Both the position numbers and the translations under genes were made by a program. Below are positions 42,102-50,597 of a stretch of 64,000 bases of DNA, piece after piece. The stretch comes from Deinococcus sp. YIM 77859 (GTDB lineage Bacteria; Deinococcota; Deinococci; Deinococcales; Deinococcaceae). The stretch spans positions 404,501-468,500 of the forward strand of contig NZ_JQNI01000002.1 of assembly GCF_000745175.1 (NCBI RefSeq), read 5' to 3'. The notes below the pieces were generated by a model. It had not been told where the DNA came from and did no database searches. It saw nothing but the letters and a program-made list of their open reading frames with translations. Each line of letters starts with the position of its first letter. Position 1 is the first letter of the stretch.

Positions 42102-44975
42102 GTGGACTGGAAAGGCATTCTGGCCGACCTGCGCGCGCATCTGCCTCCTACCCGCGAGGCTGGACGGGGCGTGCCCGGCAGCCTGCGCTGGCTGGAAGCC
42201 GAGATGCGCGCGCGGGGAGCCAATCCTGCCTCGGTGCGCAATATCGTCTACCGCAACGTGGGGACGCCGGCCGATAAGGCGGCTCTTCGCAGCATTCTCG
42301 CCGATCTCGCGCGCCAGGCAGGACGGCCCCTCCCCGAAGACGGCGCGCCGCCGCTGCCGCCCGCCCCGCTTCCCGACGAACTGGAGCTGCTGGGTCGCAG
42401 CAAGAAACGTGCCTACAAGCAGTTTCTGGCTGGGGTTCGCGCTGGCCGCGCTCCCCGGTTGATCGTGACCGGTCGTGCTGGGGCCGGCAAGACCGTCCTG
42501 CTGGACCACCTGGAACGTGCTCTCCATGGCCTGGACGCCGGGCAGATCCGGCGGCTGAACCTCAGCGGTGACGTGCGGAGCGCGCTGGCCCTTGGGGGGG
42601 GCGGCACCTCCTACGCCGAGCAGGCGCAGGCCCAGGCAGACGCAGCCCGGAAGCTCTTCCCCACCTCCCCCGGCGTGTTGCTGGTCCGGGCCACCGCGGA
42701 CCTGCACTTTGGTGGGGGACCGCCGCGCTGGGGAGACGGCACACCGGCTCCTGCTGCTGCCTGGCTGGCGGAGCACCTGCTGCGCCGCGCTCCTCCCGGC
42801 GTGGCGGTGCTGCTGGCCCTGGAGGACGGGGCAGGGCTGCCCAGCGGACTGTGTGAGGTGATCGCCCTGCGCCCGCCCACGCTGGCCGAGGCCCGCGCCT
42901 ACCTGATGGCGCGTCTGGGGGTCACCCGGGAACGGGCCGATGCCCTGGCGCGCGAGACCGGCCGCCACCTAGACCGCCTCACCCTCCTGGCCGGAAGTGG
43001 CCCGGAGGGCGTCCCTCCAGAGCGGCTGCTGGCCGATTCGGAGGTGCGTCGGGTGGCGGCGGCGCTGGTGTCGCTGGGTGGGGAAAGCGGCCATGGCGTG
43101 CCGGACACCGCTCTTGCCGCCGCGTTGGGGGAACCCGTCGCGGCGCTGCCCCCCCACGCCCGAGCGCTGCTGCGCCGCGAGGAAACGGGATGGCAGCCGG
43201 CACCAGTCTTGCGGGCGGCCCTGCGTCACGTGCCTGCGGCCGACCGTACGGCGGCGCTGGGCCGCCTGATCACCGCTCCACCGCTTGCGGACCTCGCTCC
43301 CGCGCGGCTGGGTGCTCTGGCCGCCCTCGGTGAGTGGGGAGCTCTTGCGGCCCACGTCGCGGCGCATCCGGATGACGCCCGCCACCTCCCGGCCCTGTGG
43401 CCACAGGTGCGGGCCGGTGCACGTGGAGAAACGCGGGAGGCGCTGGCGCGCGCGGTGGCCGCACACCACGCCGGACGGGGCGAGTACGACGACCCCCGCG
43501 CGCGGGATGCCCTCTTTACCCTGCTGGAGTCGCCCCATGCCGCCGCCCGCGTTTGGGCGAGGGTGAAGCTCGCGGAAAGCAGCGTAGACGCCGGGAATTT
43601 CGAGGCGGCGACCGCGCAGCTCGCGCACCCGGAACTCGCGGCAACGCTGGCGGGCCCGCCCGATGCCTGGACGGTCGCGGCCCAGGCCGACGCGCTGCTT
43701 GTGCAGGCGGCGCTTGCCCGCTGGCGGGGTGACCTCGACGCGGCCACTCGGGTCGTGTCTGATCCACGTGCCGCGCACAGCGGCCCACGAGCGCACCTTT
43801 GGCGCGGCCTGATCGCCAAGGACGCGGGGCGCTGGGCAGAGGCGCTGCGGCACCTGCACCTCGTCCCAGACAGCAGTCCGCTGCTCTCCGCGCGTGCCCT
43901 GTACCAGGAAGGAGACCTGCGCCTGCGTCTAGGACAGCCGCACGCGGCCCTCGCGGCCCTCACCGAGGCTGCTGCTCGTCTGGAGGGCGCCGGAGGCAGC
44001 GCCGAGGAACGCGCCCGCGCCGTCGCCCGCGCGGCCACCGCCCTGCGCCGTCTGGGCCGCCCGCAGGAGGGACTGCGCGTTCTAGAGCAGGCGCTGGCCC
44101 TGTTGCCGAACGAGGACGGCTGGGAAGGGCGCAGCGACAGGGTGTTGCGCGCGCGCCTCCTGAGCGAGGGTGTGCCCATCCTGCTGGCCCTCGCACGGCC
44201 CGACGACGCCCTGGCCGACGCCGCGCGCGCCCTGGAACTCCTGGCTCAGCCTGGCCCGCGGCGAGCCGAGGCCGAGTACCGAACCCGGCGAACGCGCTAC
44301 CGGGTCGCGCTGGCGTACCTTACCCGTGGGTTGGGCCGGCCATACCTTCAGCCGTTTGCCGGTGCGCGGCGCGATCACCCTGACCTCGTGCACGCCCGCG
44401 CCCTCCTCGACGCCTTTCTGGCGCGCCCCCCCGCGCCCAGCGACCGCGAGCAGGTGCTGACCTTTGATATGCACCTCAGCCGCGCTCTGGCAGAACCTGA
44501 CCCCCGGACGGCGCTGGAATCGGTGCGCCGCGCGCTCGACATGACGGATCATCCCTATGCGGAGGCGCAGGCCCGCGCCCTGTCTGCCGAGGCGCTGCTG
44601 CGGGCCGACCAGGAGCCGGCGGCTCTGGCAGAGATCAACCGCGCACATGTCTTGGTGCGCCGCGTGCAGGCTGGCCTCTCCGGAACCCACGCCCCCGACC
44701 CCGGCCTCACCGCGCAGCTCCTGGCCTTAGAGGCCCGCGCGACCATCCTCGACGGTGAGCGCACCCTGCGCTCGTTGCGGCACGCTTTGGGTGATCCCGC
44801 GCTCGGCCCCTTTCGTTTCGGCGTCTGGCGTGAGGCGGGCCGCGCCCTGGAGCAGCGGCATCCACACCCGGAAGCCGTCTTGCGCGCCCTGCACCCGGAG
44901 TGGGAGGCGGGGACCCTACGGGTACGCGACGCGCTCGGTCTGCTGGAAGCGCGGGAGAACCGGCAGGAGGTGTAA
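42102..44975 (+). CDS. large P-loop ATPase with TPR-like repeats
   Basis: 957 residues from a GTG at 42102 (TAGGCT at 42087-42092). Residues 1-110 are an unrecognised N-terminal domain with SVRNIVYRNVGTPADK. A Walker A motif VTGRAGAGKTVLLDHLERAL lies near 122-135, and VAVLLALEDGAG may be Walker B. From about 430 on the protein is a long array of Ala/Leu/Arg-rich helical hairpins (for example ALRRLGRPQEGLRVLEQALALLP), like TPR. The layout (NTPase then TPR) recalls STAND signalling ATPases, but no effector or DNA-binding domain is visible. It seems lineage-specific. Base composition matches the neighbours. Confidence 0.8.
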   Translation: MDWKGILADLRAHLPPTREAGRGVPGSLRWLEAEMRARGANPASVRNIVYRNVGTPADKAALRSILADLARQAGRPLPEDGAPPLPPAPLPDELELLGRSKKRAYKQFLAGVRAGRAPRLIVTGRAGAGKTVLLDHLERALHGLDAGQIRRLNLSGDVRSALALGGGGTSYAEQAQAQADAARKLFPTSPGVLLVRATADLHFGGGPPRWGDGTPAPAAAWLAEHLLRRAPPGVAVLLALEDGAGLPSGLCEVIALRPPTLAEARAYLMARLGVTRERADALARETGRHLDRLTLLAGSGPEGVPPERLLADSEVRRVAAALVSLGGESGHGVPDTALAAALGEPVAALPPHARALLRREETGWQPAPVLRAALRHVPAADRTAALGRLITAPPLADLAPARLGALAALGEWGALAAHVAAHPDDARHLPALWPQVRAGARGETREALARAVAAHHAGRGEYDDPRARDALFTLLESPHAAARVWARVKLAESSVDAGNFEAATAQLAHPELAATLAGPPDAWTVAAQADALLVQAALARWRGDLDAATRVVSDPRAAHSGPRAHLWRGLIAKDAGRWAEALRHLHLVPDSSPLLSARALYQEGDLRLRLGQPHAALAALTEAAARLEGAGGSAEERARAVARAATALRRLGRPQEGLRVLEQALALLPNEDGWEGRSDRVLRARLLSEGVPILLALARPDDALADAARALELLAQPGPRRAEAEYRTRRTRYRVALAYLTRGLGRPYLQPFAGARRDHPDLVHARALLDAFLARPPAPSDREQVLTFDMHLSRALAEPDPRTALESVRRALDMTDHPYAEAQARALSAEALLRADQEPAALAEINRAHVLVRRVQAGLSGTHAPDPGLTAQLLALEARATILDGERTLRSLRHALGDPALGPFRFGVWREAGRALEQRHPHPEAVLRALHPEWEAGTLRVRDALGLLEARENRQEV

Positions 44976-45056
44976 TCCTGCGGGGTACGGCTAAGCCTTG
45001 AATCCTTGCTTATGCACCTCGGTCCTGTGTGCCCGAAGCGGGTATGCTGCGAAGTG

Positions 45057-45419
45057 ATGAGCACCACTGACGACCACGGTGGCGGAGGGGGTCGCGCTGC
45101 CGTGCGCCTGCTCCAGGGTTACCTCTGGCACCCCAAGAACGCCGACGTGGACCTAGAACATTACCTGCCTCATGAACTCGACCATGCGCACGTCCTGTGG
45201 GACGAGGTGACCCCACCCTTCGCGTTTTTCGAAAACGGCGAGCCGACGGCCGGACAGACCTTTTATCAGTTCACCGTGCTGCGCGTGTACGACGACAAAC
45301 CAGCCGGAAGCGAACTCCACGAGGACGCCGAGGCGGCCAGCGAGGCCCTTGGTCCCCTGTTGGACGCTACGCCGCCTGGTGTGGGCTGGCAACTCTGGGA
45401 GGATCTGCGCGAACTCTAG
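45057..45419 (+). CDS. small conserved-looking protein of unknown function
   Basis: 120 residues from the ATG at 45057 (a GTG lies directly before it at 45054). It is acidic, with a poly-Gly stretch (DDHGGGGGRAA) near the N-terminus and then a compact domain: VRLLQGYLWHPKNADVDLEHYLPHELDHAHVLWDE, FAFFENGEPTAGQTFYQFTVLRVY. No motif known to me. TATGCT (45043-45048) is a likely -10. It is convergent with the phytochrome operon, 19 bases from its last stop. Confidence 0.65.
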   Translation: MSTTDDHGGGGGRAAVRLLQGYLWHPKNADVDLEHYLPHELDHAHVLWDEVTPPFAFFENGEPTAGQTFYQFTVLRVYDDKPAGSELHEDAEAASEALGPLLDATPPGVGWQLWEDLREL

Positions 45420-45438
45420 CCAAGTGGGAGTGAGTGCC

Positions 45439-45882
45439 CTAGGACGGCCGGGCATGGGTGCAGGGCAGATGAGCTCCCTGTGACCAAAAGGCACCCAATT
45501 GCCGCACAATCCCGAGAAACTCGTCAAGGCCAGCGGGCTTGGTGACGTAGGAATCCGCTCGCAGCGTGTAGGCCCGTTGGACATCCGTGCTCGCCGTAGA
45601 GGTCGTAAAGACCACAACGGTGAGTTGCCTCAGCTGAGGATGACTGCGGATAGCCCCCAGAACGTCAAAGCCGTTGAGACGAGGCAGGTTGAGATCCAGC
45701 AGGACGAGGTCAGGCAGCGTGCCCCGTTCCAGTGCGTCCTCGAGGAGCTTTAAGGCTTCCTGACCGTCACGGGCCACAGTCAGTGTGTGGGAAAAGCCAT
45801 CGAGGTCCAGGGCGGCCTCCATCAGGAAGATGTCCGCCGGGTTGTCCTCGACCAGCAGCAGATGGAGGGGGAGATCAGGCAT
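45439..45882 (-). CDS. response regulator of the phytochrome system
   Basis: 147 residues, a single receiver domain with no output domain. Acidic pocket Glu12/Asp13 (LLLVEDNPAD), phospho-acceptor Asp63 (LVLLDLNLPRLNGFDV), Thr in VVFTTST and Lys in DSYVTKP are all in place. The DNPAD and LNLP patterns are those of Rcp1-type regulators that partner bacterial phytochromes. The start overlaps the end of bphP by eight bases, so translation is coupled. It would receive phosphate from His532 of BphP and pass the signal by protein contact. Confidence 0.92.
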   Translation of the reverse strand: MPDLPLHLLLVEDNPADIFLMEAALDLDGFSHTLTVARDGQEALKLLEDALERGTLPDLVLLDLNLPRLNGFDVLGAIRSHPQLRQLTVVVFTTSTASTDVQRAYTLRADSYVTKPAGLDEFLGIVRQLGAFWSQGAHLPCTHARPS

Positions 45883-48118
45883 AGCGGTTGACGAGGTCGG
45901 GCAGAAAGAACGTCAGGGCACAGCCTGTCCCCGGAGCGGACGTGAGGGTGAGGCGACCTCCATGACGCTCGGCAATCCGGCGGCACAGGGCGAGCCCAAT
46001 GCCGTTGCCCGGGGCATCCTCGCGGCGGCCCAAGCGCTGGAACAAGCCAAAGACCTTCTCCTGGTACTCTGGAGCGATTCCCGGTCCAAAGTCGCGGACA
46101 GTGACGCTCCAGGCGCCGGGCTGCCGTTCGGTGCTCACCTCCACTCGGGGCTTCGGGCCCGCGAAGGTGAGGGCATTCTGAATGAGGTGCCGCAGCAGGT
46201 CGCGCAGCTCGGAGGGCTCAACCTCGAGGGAAGGCAGCGGCTCCTGGGTTGCTATCTCTGCCCCGGTGTCACGGATTTGGGGAGCGAGTTCTGCAAGCAC
46301 GCCGCGCAGAATTTCGCCCAGGTTCACCGGATGGCGGGTTGGAGGCGGGGCGGAGAGCAGCGCCGTATAGCGGTAGAGGTCGTGCGTGAGGCTGCGCAGC
46401 CGCGCCGCTTCGTCCAGCAGAAAGCGGAGAATACGTTCGGCAGAAGCGTCCACCTGGTCGCGGTACCGCAGGTGAAAGAGTTCTGCAAATTGTGTGATCA
46501 AGCGTACAGGCTCCTGCATATCGTGGGCGATCACGAAAGCGTACTGACGCCACTCGGCGTTGGCCCGCTCCAGCGCCGCATTGAGCTCGCGGACCACCTG
46601 GAGCCGTTCGCCCAGCGCCGCCGTCAGGGCCCGCTGAAGGTCCTGGGCCTCTTCCAGCTCCCCGGGATGCCAGGGTTCGGCTCGTCCCCGTACCGTTTCG
46701 ACATAGGTCTCAAAGGAGTGGCGCGGTCCCAGCCGACCTTTGGCCTCTTTTGGCGGCGCGCCGCCCCAGCGAGCCACCGTGGTGATCTCTGGGCGCAGCC
46801 ACACCACCCCCTCAGCCCAGCCGCCCCCTACACTGATGGCGAGGAGACCACTCGCCCGGTCCGTCAGGTGGGCGGCAGGTGGCCAGTGGTCAGCCAGCGC
46901 GTCGGTGGAGAAGAGCGAGCCTTCCCGCGTGCGAAGCCAAGAAAGCAGGGCGTCGATCTCGGCGGCTTCGGGGACAAGGCCCCGCGCCTGCCAGCGCCCC
47001 TCAAAAAACACGATCACGCCGCTCGCTCGCATCAGCCCTGCCAGATCCAAACCTTCATCCGTCAAGGTGGCCAGGGGCGCGAGTGAATGGGCAGCGGCGT
47101 CCACGAGTTGAAGGTGACGCGCCTGCAGCTGAGCACGAAACCTGTCTGTGTCCGCTCGGGCCTTGACCTGTACCTGCAGGCTCAGCAGGCGGCCCAGGTA
47201 TTCGAGCGCCGTGCGGGTTTCAGGAGAAACCACATAAGGCGTGAGGTGATGGCAGGAGATCAGGCCCCAGAGCTGACCCTCCACGACGATGGACACCGAC
47301 AGACTGGAGGCCACCCCCATATTCCGCAGGTACTGAAGATGCATGGGAGAGGTCGCGCGCAGCACGGCTCCTCCCAGAGGCGTGGGCTGACCGGTCTGGG
47401 GATGAAGCAGCGGTTCGAGCGGGACGGGGGCAGCGTGTGCATCCGCCGTGAGCCGCAGCAGGTGGCGCTTGTACAGGGCCCGCGCCTGTGCCGGGATATC
47501 TGACTCGGGAAAGCGGTGGCCCAAGAAGGCATGGAGGTCTTCCCGCCGAGCCTCAGCGATGACTTCTCCACTCCCGTCCGGAGCAAAGCGGTAGACCATG
47601 ACCCGGTCAAATCCCGAGATCTCCCGCACAACCCGGGCGGCCACCTGCACAAGGTCGGCGAGTGTGGGGGCGCTTTCCAGGGCGAACACGGCGTTGCGCA
47701 GGGCCGGTGGGCCGGTGGGACCGTGCCCCTCACTCGCCTCAAATTCCAGGATCAGCAGGTCCTGCGCGCGGTGAGCGGTCAGGGCGAGGCGGCCCGCCGG
47801 GAGACCGAGCACCGTGCGGTACTGGAGATGATCGGGCGACCCGGGGGGCAGAGCGGCAAGCAGGGACTGTGCCTCGCTGGTTGGCAGCAGCGTGGTGAGG
47901 GCCTGACCCCTGAGTGCCTCGGGTGGGTGGCCAAGGTGCGCTTGCGTGTTCGCACTCGCCTGAAGGATCAGGCACGTTGCGGCGTCGACAGTCAGCAGCG
48001 CTCCGTGTGGCTGAATGCTTCCTGGAAGATGAATCGGCTTGCGGTCACAGTTCTCAGGCGTGATGCTCGGTCCGCCCAGGTAGGTGGGGGGCAACAAGTC
48101 CAGCGGGCCTTCCGTCAC
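45875..48118 (-). CDS. bphP: bacteriophytochrome histidine kinase
   Basis: 747 residues when started at the GTG of 48118, which overlaps the heme oxygenase stop (GTGA). This start places the biliverdin-binding cysteine at residue 24 (ITPENC) and the kinase histidine at residue 532 (FVIAHDMQEPVR), as in D. radiodurans BphP. Domains in order: PAS with SIQPHGALL, GAF with HRFPESDIPAQARALY and TSPMHLQYLRNMG, PHY with the tongue motif LGPRHSF, then HisKA and HATPase (HLIQNAL, DFGPGI, GNGIGLALC). It senses red/far-red light through biliverdin and signals to the following regulator. A GTG at 48142 would add eight residues. Confidence 0.96.
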   Translation of the reverse strand: MTEGPLDLLPPTYLGGPSITPENCDRKPIHLPGSIQPHGALLTVDAATCLILQASANTQAHLGHPPEALRGQALTTLLPTSEAQSLLAALPPGSPDHLQYRTVLGLPAGRLALTAHRAQDLLILEFEASEGHGPTGPPALRNAVFALESAPTLADLVQVAARVVREISGFDRVMVYRFAPDGSGEVIAEARREDLHAFLGHRFPESDIPAQARALYKRHLLRLTADAHAAPVPLEPLLHPQTGQPTPLGGAVLRATSPMHLQYLRNMGVASSLSVSIVVEGQLWGLISCHHLTPYVVSPETRTALEYLGRLLSLQVQVKARADTDRFRAQLQARHLQLVDAAAHSLAPLATLTDEGLDLAGLMRASGVIVFFEGRWQARGLVPEAAEIDALLSWLRTREGSLFSTDALADHWPPAAHLTDRASGLLAISVGGGWAEGVVWLRPEITTVARWGGAPPKEAKGRLGPRHSFETYVETVRGRAEPWHPGELEEAQDLQRALTAALGERLQVVRELNAALERANAEWRQYAFVIAHDMQEPVRLITQFAELFHLRYRDQVDASAERILRFLLDEAARLRSLTHDLYRYTALLSAPPPTRHPVNLGEILRGVLAELAPQIRDTGAEIATQEPLPSLEVEPSELRDLLRHLIQNALTFAGPKPRVEVSTERQPGAWSVTVRDFGPGIAPEYQEKVFGLFQRLGRREDAPGNGIGLALCRRIAERHGGRLTLTSAPGTGCALTFFLPDLVNRYA

Positions 48119-48702
48119 GCGGACACTCCTGTCAGGGCGCACTCAAAAGCCGCAAAAGTCTGCTGCGCACCCTCAATCACCCGCAGATCCTCGCCCGGTC
48201 GGACGTGCTGGCGCAGGGCACGTCCAAAGGCAAGCCACATCGCCCCCGTCTGCGGGCCGTACCCCGAGAAGTAGCGCAAACCGCGCTTCGGCGTGAGGGC
48301 AAGCCGGGCCTGCAACTGCCGCGAGAGGACTTGGCCCCCCAAGGTTGAACCTTCCAGCACATACAGCGCGCCGAGGGCGGTGGGGACATCCGGTGGCAGG
48401 CGCAAGTAGGCCGGAGGCGCCGATGCCGGCTCTACACCAAGCACACGCAGATCCTCGAGGAGGGCCGCGCTTTTTAATCTTTTGGGAAGCTGGAACGCCG
48501 CCGGGAGGGGAAGGGACAACAGGTGGGCTTCTAGGGGAAACACCACCTGGGCGAGCTGACCCAGGAGGGCCGCGTAGCGTCGCCGGTCGAAGGTGGGCTC
48601 AAAGACGGGGAAGAGACGTTCGACGGCGTCATGCTGTTCCCGGGTCATCTCCTTGAGGCGTACCATGATCTCCGGGTTCAGTGTCTGCTCGTCTGAAGTC
48701 AT
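48115..48702 (-). CDS. bphO: heme oxygenase supplying biliverdin
   Basis: 195 residues. The proximal heme ligand is most likely His24 (KEMTREQHDAVE), and TALGALYVLEGSTLGGQVLSRQL is the distal-helix pattern of the bacterial heme oxygenase (BphO) family. It opens heme to biliverdin, the chromophore of the phytochrome encoded next. GGAG lies just before the ATG at 48702. The three genes bphO, bphP and the regulator overlap and form one operon. Confidence 0.93.
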   Translation of the reverse strand: MTSDEQTLNPEIMVRLKEMTREQHDAVERLFPVFEPTFDRRRYAALLGQLAQVVFPLEAHLLSLPLPAAFQLPKRLKSAALLEDLRVLGVEPASAPPAYLRLPPDVPTALGALYVLEGSTLGGQVLSRQLQARLALTPKRGLRYFSGYGPQTGAMWLAFGRALRQHVRPGEDLRVIEGAQQTFAAFECALTGVSA

Positions 48703-48850
48703 GCTCCACTTTTAATAGCAGGTGAGAGGGTGGACAGAAAAGCATCCCTCCTCCTTTCCCATCTCTGCCCCAGAGACACCTCTCCCGAAGGGGCAGGGGA
48801 AAGCCCTCCAAAACCGTTACTGGTTGCGTCACCGTATAGAGTGGAACACC

Positions 48851-48940
48851 ATGAAGAAACAACACAACTCCCGGTGGCTGAGATCCATGAAGAATCTCCA
48901 AGAGTGGAGCGAATGGCCGTCCGCGACGGCACCCCTATGA
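48851..48940 (+). CDS. possible 29-codon Trp-rich leader peptide
   Basis: ATG at 48851 opens a 29-codon frame ending at a TGA that overlaps the in-frame ATG (48937) of the next gene. The peptide has three Trp (in SRWLR and EWSEW) in 29 residues. TAGAGT (48837-48842) lies eight bases before the ATG, close to the leaderless spacing used elsewhere. Codons are A/T-richer than in neighbouring genes, and no homologue is known to me, so it may be chance. Confidence 0.3.
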   Translation: MKKQHNSRWLRSMKNLQEWSEWPSATAPL

Positions 48941-49140
48941 GCAGCGGAACCGACTGGCTTGACCTGCGCGTCGAAGGGGATCCCCATCCCCGCCGCTTCG
49001 ACAGCCCGCAGACGCTGGAAACGTACCTTACCCGCATGGAACGCCTCACACCGGAGGCCGTCGCCGTCCTGCTCGAGCGGGGCGAGGTCGGGCCGCCCGC
49101 TGCGCGGCGGGTCTACCGGGTGCGGCCTGTCCGCCCATGA
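48913..49140 (+). CDS. small unknown protein, first gene of an overlapping cluster
   Basis: 75 residues from ATG 48913 (GGAG at 48906-48909); ATG 48937 would give 67. The body reads WLDLRVEGDPHPRRFDSPQTLETYLTRMERLTPEAVAVLLERGEV, followed by a basic tail (RRVYRVRPVRP). A conserved-looking strand-helix-helix pattern but no known motif. Its stop overlaps the ATG of the DJ-1-like gene by four bases. The longer frame starting at 48730 covers a low-quality stretch without coding character. Confidence 0.55.
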   Translation: MAVRDGTPMSSGTDWLDLRVEGDPHPRRFDSPQTLETYLTRMERLTPEAVAVLLERGEVGPPAARRVYRVRPVRP

Positions 49141-49721
49141 CAGCACCCGCGGCCAGCCCTCCGGTGGTGGCTCTGCCCGTCTACGCGGGAGTCAGCGAAC
49201 TCGAACTCGGCCTGATGGTCACGGTCTGCCGGCTGTGCGGGGGCGAGGGGGTCGCGCGCACGGTGAACCGCTCGCGAGCCAGCATTGTGACCGCTGGGGG
49301 CCTGGTCAGCACGCCGCACGTGCTGTATGCCGCGCTGCCCGAGCCTGCCGCGTTGTTGCTGCCGGGTGGGCCCGGGGCCCAAAAGGCGGCCCGCGATCCT
49401 CTGCTGCGCGAATTCCTGGCTCGTCATGCGGGCCTGCCTACCGGCGCGAGCGGCAGCGGCCTGCTGCTGTTGGGCGCCGCGGGCTGCTTGAGAGACCGTG
49501 TGGTGGGCGGACCCGCAGAACTGGGCGACACGCTCTGGGGCTACGGTCCCGCGGAGGTGCGTGCCGGTGCGGTCGTGACGGACGGCCTCCTCACCACCGC
49601 GCCCGGGGGGCTGCTGGCCCTACGGGCGGCGCTCGCCGTCGCTGCGCACCTCTGGGGTGAGGAGACCGCGCGGGACGCTGCTCGCCGCCTGGGGGACCTG
49701 GCTTGGGCGAGCGTGCCGTGA
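49137..49721 (+). CDS. DJ-1/PfpI-like glutamine-amidotransferase-fold protein
   Basis: 194 residues. The pattern VVALPVYAGVSELELGLMVTVCRLCGGEGVART, then STPHVLYAALPEPAALLLPGGPGAQKAARDP and GSGLLLLGAAGCLRDR, fits the flavodoxin-like class I glutamine amidotransferase fold of DJ-1/PfpI transcriptional-regulator domains. The nucleophilic cysteine of the elbow (usually 'CTGxxxL') appears replaced: the local sequence is SGSGLLLLGAAG. So enzymatic activity is doubtful. It overlaps both neighbours by four bases. Confidence 0.65.
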   Translation: MTAPAASPPVVALPVYAGVSELELGLMVTVCRLCGGEGVARTVNRSRASIVTAGGLVSTPHVLYAALPEPAALLLPGGPGAQKAARDPLLREFLARHAGLPTGASGSGLLLLGAAGCLRDRVVGGPAELGDTLWGYGPAEVRAGAVVTDGLLTTAPGGLLALRAALAVAAHLWGEETARDAARRLGDLAWASVP

Positions 49722-50203
49722 CCCCCGTCCTGGTTCTTGCGGCTCAGACGTGCTGGAATGCCGCTGTGAGTCTTTCCACGCCTGGCGGTCCGGACCCGTC
49801 TCCCTTTGACCCTGCGCTGGCAGAGGTAGGCCGCACGCCGACCCTGGCGGTGCTCTTGGGCCTTTTTATGCTGTCGACAACGCCGTTTTTCGGACACCTG
49901 CTTCAGGGAAACACGGACAACTTCGCGCGGAATGTGCTGTATGCCTGCGCGACCGTTGTGCTGCTGGGGCAGGTATGGCGCGGCAGCGTCTGGGCGTGGC
50001 GGCTGACGGTGAGTTTCAGCATGCTTGCGGGCCTGCTGGTCTTTGTGGTGGGGATGCTGGCGGGGGTCAGCCACTGGCAGGGCTGGATCATCAGCCTGGC
50101 AGGCGTAGGCTTCTTGCTGCTGGGGGGCTGCCTGGTGGCCGTGCCGAGCATTCGCGCCTTTTTGGCGACGCGCTGGGCAGCGCGCCGGGGAGGCCGCCGG
50201 TGA
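49718..50203 (+). CDS. four-span membrane protein of unknown function
   Basis: 161 residues from a GTG at 49718 that overlaps the previous stop (GTGA). About four hydrophobic segments can be drawn (LAVLLGLFMLSTTPFF; ARNVLYACATVVLLGQVW; LTVSFSMLAGLLVFVVGMLAGV; GWIISLAGVGFLLLGGCLVA). The C-terminus is basic (RWAARRGGRR). No catalytic or transport motif. Operon position suggests it acts with its neighbours, but the task is unknown. Confidence 0.65.
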   Translation: MTPVLVLAAQTCWNAAVSLSTPGGPDPSPFDPALAEVGRTPTLAVLLGLFMLSTTPFFGHLLQGNTDNFARNVLYACATVVLLGQVWRGSVWAWRLTVSFSMLAGLLVFVVGMLAGVSHWQGWIISLAGVGFLLLGGCLVAVPSIRAFLATRWAARRGGRR

Positions 50204-50541
50204 GCCCGCGGCGCTTTACCGTTCAGGGCACCAACAACGCCTTTCTCTGTGCCCACTGCGGAACGGCGGTGAGCCCGTTGCAAAACGGCTCCGTGCGCAA
50301 CCACTGCCCCGAGTGTCTCCACTCGCTGCATGTGGATGTCTTTCCCGGTGACCGTGCCAGCGACTGCGGCGGTGTCATGGAGCCCGTGGGGGTGGAAAGC
50401 AGCGGCAAAAAAGGGTGGATGATCGTTCACCGCTGCCGCAGCTGCGGCCTGACCGGCCGCAACAAGGCTGCCCTGGATGATCCCGTACAGCCGGACAACT
50501 GGGACGCGCTGGTGGCGCTCAGCAGCCGCGGGCCGAGCTGA
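50200..50541 (+). CDS. RNHCP-domain zinc-ribbon protein
   Basis: 113 residues from a GTG at 50200 overlapping the previous stop, with GGGGAGG just upstream. Two cysteine pairs define a zinc ribbon: FLCAHCGTAV and RNHCPECLHS, the latter being the RNHCP motif that names the family; a third pair HRCRSCGLTGRNK follows. The region DVFPGDRASDCGGVMEPVGV is also typical. The family function is not established; nucleic-acid binding is plausible. Confidence 0.82.
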   Translation: MSPRRFTVQGTNNAFLCAHCGTAVSPLQNGSVRNHCPECLHSLHVDVFPGDRASDCGGVMEPVGVESSGKKGWMIVHRCRSCGLTGRNKAALDDPVQPDNWDALVALSSRGPS

Positions 50542-50542
50542 C

Positions 50543-50591
50543 GGCGCGGGACGCGGCTTTTCAGGAGGCCAAAGCCGCTTCGTCCCGCGCC
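50543..50591. terminator. long bidirectional hairpin
   Basis: GGCGCGGGACG-CGGCTTT (50543-50560) pairs with AAAGCCG-CTT-CGTCCCGCGCC (50571-50591), an 18-bp stem with a 3-base bulge and a 10-base loop. It sits between the convergent RNHCP and binding-protein genes and can serve both strands. Confidence 0.7.
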
Positions 50592-50597
50592 GTGGGA

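Noticed and set aside
48851..48940. Trp-attenuator leader for tryptophan biosynthesis
   Set aside because: No trp gene follows, and no terminator/antiterminator pair is visible.
49137..49721. Active PfpI-type protease or deglycase
   Set aside because: The nucleophile-elbow cysteine expected for these enzymes is not seen at the corresponding place, so only the fold is claimed.
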